Made by a program: the position numbers and the translations under genes. The notes beneath the pieces were generated by a model that saw only the letters and a list, made by a program, of their open reading frames with translations, did no database searches and was not told where the DNA came from. A DNA stretch of 64,000 bases, from contig UQUU01000005.1 in NCBI GenBank assembly GCA_900544275.1, positions 1 to 64,000 of the forward strand, given 5' to 3'. The DNA comes from an uncultured Succiniclasticum sp. (GTDB lineage: Bacteria; Bacillota; Negativicutes; Acidaminococcales; Acidaminococcaceae). Of the stretch, positions 60,410 to 64,000 are shown piece after piece; the stretch's first letter is position 1; every line of letters starts with the position of its first letter.

Positions 60410-61294
60410 ATGAGTAACCTGATTGTGTCCACGGTGGCACAAGGTTTATTATGGGCTGTCATGGCTCTTGGTGTGTATATAACTTTTCGGGTGCTGGATC
60501 TGGCGGACCTGACCTGTGAAGGAAGTTTCCCCTTAGGCGCTGCTACTGCGGCCGCATTGATGGCCGGGGGACACAGCGTAGGAACGGCGATTTTTGCAGC
60601 GGCCGTGGCAGGTATGCTGGCAGGTGTTGTGACCGGTGTGCTGACCACAAAAATGAAAATACCGGCCCTGCTGGCGGGGATCCTGACCATGATCGCCCTA
60701 TATTCCGTAAACCTCCGGATCATGGGCAAAGCCAACCTCTCTTTATTGGGGGTGGATACCCTGTTCTCTATCGCCCAGGCTTCGTTGGGACTGAACAATG
60801 CCCAGACGACCTTTGCGGTAGGGCTGGCGGCGGTACTGATAATCGGTTTTGTGATGTACTGGTTCTTCGGTACGGAAATCGGAGCAGCAATCCGCGCGAC
60901 GGGGTTCAATCAGCAGATGATCCGCGCTCAGGGTATTAATACAGATATGACGATCATCCTGGGGATGGTGATCAGTAATTCGCTGATCGCGATTGCCGGC
61001 GCTATGGTGGGACAGAATAACGGCTTTGCTGACGTGGGGATGGGCGTAGGGACCATCGTGATTGGCCTGGCTTCGGTCATTATCGGCGAAGTGTTGTTTG
61101 GCACCCGCAGTTTTAAAAATTGTCTGATTTCCGTCGTGTTGGGATCGGTAGTCTATCGTATTGTAATCGCAGTGGTGCTGCAACTGGGGATGCCGCCTAA
61201 CGACCTGAAATTATTTACTTCTGTTCTGGTGGCGCTGGCGCTGTCCATGCCGCTGATCAAAGCCAGATTCAAAGGCAGAAAGGTGGCCGACTGA
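60410..61294 (+). CDS. ABC transporter permease (TrpY-like)
   Basis: 294 aa, BPD-type/LivH-like permease with about eight to nine hydrophobic segments. ALGVYITFRVLDLADLTCEGSF-type N-terminal signature is that of this TrpXYZ-like family. An extended -10 (TG-G-TATAAT at 60355-60363) lies in the short gap before it, so extra internal expression is possible. The stop overlaps the ATPase start (TGATG). Confidence 0.9.
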   Translation: MSNLIVSTVAQGLLWAVMALGVYITFRVLDLADLTCEGSFPLGAATAAALMAGGHSVGTAIFAAAVAGMLAGVVTGVLTTKMKIPALLAGILTMIALYSVNLRIMGKANLSLLGVDTLFSIAQASLGLNNAQTTFAVGLAAVLIIGFVMYWFFGTEIGAAIRATGFNQQMIRAQGINTDMTIILGMVISNSLIAIAGAMVGQNNGFADVGMGVGTIVIGLASVIIGEVLFGTRSFKNCLISVVLGSVVYRIVIAVVLQLGMPPNDLKLFTSVLVALALSMPLIKARFKGRKVAD

Positions 61295-62088
61295 TGCTGT
61301 GTGTTGATTCGATTTCCAAAACCTTTTTTCCGGGCACCATTAATGAAAAGAAAGCTTTATGCGATTTAACGCTGCACCTGAAACCGGGTGATTTTGCTAC
61401 CGTGATCGGCGGCAATGGCGCAGGAAAATCCACCACATTAAATGCCATTGCCGGCGTATGGCCGATCGATAAAGGCCGTATTCTGATCGACGGGGTCGAT
61501 GTGACGAAAGAGCCGGAATACCAGCGGGCCCGTTATATCGGACGCGTATTTCAGGATCCCATGTTGGGGACCGCTGCCGGTATGATGATCGAAGAAAATC
61601 TGGCTATCGCTTCCCGACGGGGCGAATTTCCCGGTCTGCGTTGGAGCAGCAGCAGTGAACAACAGGAGCGTTTTTACGAGATGTTAAAATCGCTGGAGCT
61701 GGGGTTGGAAGACCGTATGACGGCCCATGTAGGACTTCTTTCCGGAGGGCAGAGACAGGCGCTTACCTTGCTTATGGCTACGATCAAAAGACCGAAACTG
61801 TTGTTGTTGGATGAGCATACCGCTGCGTTGGACCCTAAAACTGCCGCCAAGGTGCTGGAACTGACCGAACGCATTGTAAAACGGGATTCTTTGACTACCC
61901 TGATGATCACCCATAATATGCGGGATGCGCTGCGATTTGGCAATCGTCTTATTATGATGCACGAAGGGCACATCCTGGTAGATGTAAGCGGTGAGGAAAA
62001 GAAAAATCTGACCATCCGGGATCTGCTGGAAATGTTTGAAAAAGCCAGCGGTGATGATATGGCCAGCGATAAATTACTGTTAAGTTAA
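61294..62088 (+). CDS. ABC transporter ATP-binding protein (TrpZ-like)
   Basis: 264 aa. Walker A GGNGAGKST (residues about 36-44), Q-loop VFQDP, signature LSGGQRQ, Walker B LLLLDEH and switch His in ITHN. It powers import by the preceding permease and binding lipoprotein; together they form a complete uptake operon, most likely for an aromatic amino acid. A bidirectional terminator follows. Confidence 0.93.
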   Translation: MLCVDSISKTFFPGTINEKKALCDLTLHLKPGDFATVIGGNGAGKSTTLNAIAGVWPIDKGRILIDGVDVTKEPEYQRARYIGRVFQDPMLGTAAGMMIEENLAIASRRGEFPGLRWSSSSEQQERFYEMLKSLELGLEDRMTAHVGLLSGGQRQALTLLMATIKRPKLLLLDEHTAALDPKTAAKVLELTERIVKRDSLTTLMITHNMRDALRFGNRLIMMHEGHILVDVSGEEKKNLTIRDLLEMFEKASGDDMASDKLLLS

Positions 62089-62174
62089 AACCTTGGGTTG
62101 CGGCAGGAAAGATGCTGCAAAATTCTGTGAAGCGTTTACTATAAGTTTACTATAGTGTGCAAGGCCATAAAAAT

Positions 62175-62210
62175 AAACGTCCTGCCGGACAACAGCCCGG
62201 TTGGACGTTT
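62175..62210. terminator. Bidirectional terminator between the ABC operon and xpt
   Basis: AAACGTCC...CCGG pairs with CCGG...GGACGTTT around a short loop, flanked by A and T runs. Confidence 0.85.
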
Positions 62211-62236
62211 TGTGTACACAGACTTATGAAACTTGC

Positions 62237-62824
62237 TCAATAATTAGGATGAAGCCGGACAAACACCGGTTTTCCGTTTTCAAATTTTTCAATGCGGGCC
62301 AGAGAAACTACGGAATAACCCGCATCTTCCAATTTCCGGCGGCCGGGGCGAAATGCTTTTTCAATGGCCACGCCGATGCCCGCGACCCGGGAACCGGATA
62401 ATTTAACCATATTGGCCAGACTCAAGAGCTCTTCACCGTTGGAAAGAAAATCATCTAAAATCAGGACGTTTTCATCCGGCGGTAGCAGGTGCTTCAGGAC
62501 AAAGAGGGAATAATCCTGCTCTTTGCTGTAAGAATGAGCCGAAATGATGAAGCTGTCTCCCTGCATCAGCGGGTCCGGCCGTTTGCGCGCGAAGACAAAG
62601 GGAACATGTAAAAACGAAGCGGTGGCCATAGCGATGGCGATGCCGGACGCTTCGACGGTTAAAATACGATCGATTTTTTTATGGCTGAAGTGCAGCTCAA
62701 ATTCTTTGCCCACCTCAATCAGAAGCTCTGTATCCACCTGATGGCTGAAGAACTTGTCTACGTTCAGCACCTCGTTATTAATAACCTGTCCCGCTTTCAA
62801 AATCTCATTTTCCAATAAACGCAT
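62237..62824 (-). CDS. xpt: Xanthine phosphoribosyltransferase
   Basis: 195 aa. Converts xanthine to XMP with PRPP. The PRPP-binding LILDDFLSNGE motif is at mid-length, and the MRLLENEILK N-terminus is typical. AAAAGGGG is spaced 9 nt before this ATG; the frame extends 33 codons upstream without support. The ribosome binding site is paired in a hairpin (see the leader feature). Confidence 0.94.
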   Translation of the reverse strand: MRLLENEILKAGQVINNEVLNVDKFFSHQVDTELLIEVGKEFELHFSHKKIDRILTVEASGIAIAMATASFLHVPFVFARKRPDPLMQGDSFIISAHSYSKEQDYSLFVLKHLLPPDENVLILDDFLSNGEELLSLANMVKLSGSRVAGIGVAIEKAFRPGRRKLEDAGYSVVSLARIEKFENGKPVFVRLHPNY

Positions 62825-62831
62825 ATTCGTA

Positions 62832-62855
62832 CCCCTTTTAATGTGCAGAAAGGGG
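62832..62855 (-). promoter_or_regulatory. Leader hairpin over the xpt ribosome binding site
   Basis: On the - strand CCCCTTT pairs with AAAGGGG, a 7-bp stem that includes the Shine-Dalgarno sequence. Another imperfect hairpin (CTGTCAAA / TTTGTCAG) lies upstream near 62877-62898. No purine-riboswitch core is visible. Confidence 0.5.
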
Positions 62856-63160
62856 AATGTGAGGGACTTCCCGCCAACTGACAAACTAAGATTTGACAGC
62901 AACCCGTTCCGGCGAAAGAACAAGTTACTATGTTTAACATTATACTATAATTTCGCACAAAAATGAAGTAAAAATATGTAAACAGACCATGAAAAATCGA
63001 ATAGGGGAAAAAGTAAATTTTATGGGATCAAAAGAATGATTGCTATGGAAAAAAATATCGGCAGGTGTTAAAATAAATCTCACAAGTTGGACCGGAAGCA
63101 GAGCAATGGGTTCGGTAAGGTACGGCAACGCAGTATTTTGACAAGAGGGGGTTACGAAGG
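62856..63160. other. Intergenic region between xpt and the AEC transporter gene
   Basis: About 300 bp, AT-rich. It holds the xpt leader and, on the - strand, a TATAAT-like -10 within 62935-62955 (GTATAATG as read on that strand). I see no gene here. A ribosome binding site AGAGGGGG at 63145-63151 belongs to the downstream gene. Confidence 0.55.
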
Positions 63161-64000
63161 TTGGAGCAATATTTTATTGTGGCTGTAAAGGCGATAGTCC
63201 CTTTGTTTTTGTTGATTGCCGTAGGAGTGTTTATCCGCTGGCGCAAAATGCTGAATGATACGGAACTGGTTCATGTAAACCGCATGCTGTTCAAAGTGTT
63301 CTTTTTCTGTATGATGTTTGATAACCTGTATAAAACAGATATCACAGCGTTGTGGAAGCCTGACCTAGTCTTTTTCAGCGTAAGTGCACTGCTTTTGGTG
63401 ACAGTGGCTTCCATTGGTCTGGTCTGTGCAGTAGAAAAGAAAAATCGCTCCCGCGGGGCTATGATCCAGGGAATTTTTCGCAGTAATTTTGTTTTGCTGG
63501 GCATGCCCATGATTGAGAATATTTTCGGTGCGCAGGCGTTGGCCCTGCCGGCGATGATGATCGCCACCATCGTTCCTTTATATAATATACTGGGCGTGAT
63601 GGTGCTGGAGAGTTTTCGCGGGAAAGGCGGTTTTTCTTTAGGGAAGACACTTTTTGGCGTACTCAAAAATCCGATGATCGTCGGGGCGCTTTTGGGAGCA
63701 TTTTTTATGTTTAGCGGCATCCATATACCGGGATTTATTTTAAAACCGATTTCCCAGATCTCCGCCTGTACGTCGCCGGTCGCCTTGATCATCTTGGGCG
63801 CTTCCTTCCGTCTCAGCAGTATCAGTAAAGAAAAAAGGAATTTGCTGATCATGGTGCTGGGCCGCTTGGTGGTGGTGCCCTCTTTGGTTTTGAGCGCGGC
63901 GTATGTGCTGGGCTTCAAAGGATTAGAATTTGTGACCCTGATCAGTATTTTTGCCACCCCATGCGCAGTGGCTTCTTTTGCTATGGCGCAGCAACTGGAC
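63161..64000 (+). CDS. AEC-family transporter (partial, runs off the window)
   Basis: First 280 codons are inside the window, without a stop. TTG start with AGAGGGGGT upstream; a GTG six codons later is an alternative. Multi-pass membrane protein: VPLFLLIAVGVFIRW, then paired hydrophobic segments, GLVCAVEKKNRSRGAM, NFVLLGMPMIENIFG and PMIVGALLGAFF, typical of auxin efflux carrier-like/malate permeases. Substrates are often dicarboxylates; not determinable here. Confidence 0.88.
   Translation, partial: MEQYFIVAVKAIVPLFLLIAVGVFIRWRKMLNDTELVHVNRMLFKVFFFCMMFDNLYKTDITALWKPDLVFFSVSALLLVTVASIGLVCAVEKKNRSRGAMIQGIFRSNFVLLGMPMIENIFGAQALALPAMMIATIVPLYNILGVMVLESFRGKGGFSLGKTLFGVLKNPMIVGALLGAFFMFSGIHIPGFILKPISQISACTSPVALIILGASFRLSSISKEKRNLLIMVLGRLVVVPSLVLSAAYVLGFKGLEFVTLISIFATPCAVASFAMAQQLD

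Noticed and set aside
62825..62960. Purine riboswitch upstream of xpt
   Set aside because: The conserved core of purine riboswitches is not present on the - strand; only simple hairpins are seen.

Overview
This 64 kb window looks like an origin-proximal chromosomal segment of an anaerobic Bacillota (Firmicutes), possibly a Negativicutes member. The grounds are a catalytic GlgC plus non-catalytic GlgD pair, a CIRCE element at htpG, sigma-A type promoters (TTGACA-N17-TATAAT), strong GGAGG ribosome binding sites, a BirA-type operator at bioY, and gene orders matching those around oriC in Bacillus subtilis. The genus cannot be fixed from sequence alone. Almost all genes lie on the + strand. I see no phage, insertion sequence or CRISPR array.

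Layout. 0-0.35 kb: end of an rRNA operon (spacer, 5S, terminator). 0.4-12.5 kb: glycogen operon glgC-glgD-glgP-glgB-glgA, then a very large GH13-GH77 fusion enzyme. 12.5-13.2 kb: an AT-rich gene-free stretch with a tight cluster of DnaA boxes. 13.2-21 kb: an unknown 460-aa protein, a sirtuin, rpsF-ssb-rpsR behind an S6:S18-type leader, serS, an OsmC-family protein, and htpG under CIRCE. 21-22.9 kb: an iron alcohol dehydrogenase on the - strand, a decayed acyltransferase remnant, and tRNA-Ala. 23.1-36.8 kb: PLP decarboxylase-tmk-holB-ricT-methyltransferase-rsmI-metG-tatD-nitroreductase-yabE-like-rnmV-rsmA-MATE, a block long known from the right flank of the B. subtilis origin. 37-45 kb: Rrf2 regulator-cysK, a broken HD-domain gene, mnmA, a secreted orphan, nicotinamidase, a YneA-like LysM protein and gluQ. 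44.8-54.7 kb: a membrane protein, then yybS-gdpP-rplI-dnaB-purB-purA, matching the left flank of the B. subtilis origin, then a DUF3783-type gene. 54.7-55.6 kb: a gene-free region with a candidate long structured RNA on the - strand and a polypurine mirror repeat. 55.6-58.9 kb: bioY-thiolase-acyl ligase under a BirA-type operator. 59-64 kb: tRNA-Lys, a TrpXYZ-like ABC transporter, xpt on the - strand, and an AEC transporter cut by the window end.

How the genes work together. The first block makes, branches and degrades glycogen. The core blocks serve translation, DNA replication, purine synthesis and c-di-AMP turnover. Accessory functions are biotin, cysteine and aromatic amino acid handling.

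Most interesting points: the DnaA-box cluster lying away from dnaA; the promoter-to-terminator long RNA candidate at about 54.76-55.20 kb; the GH13-GH77 fusion; the SOS-type LysM gene without lexA; the split HD gene; and the Ala-rich insert in MetG.
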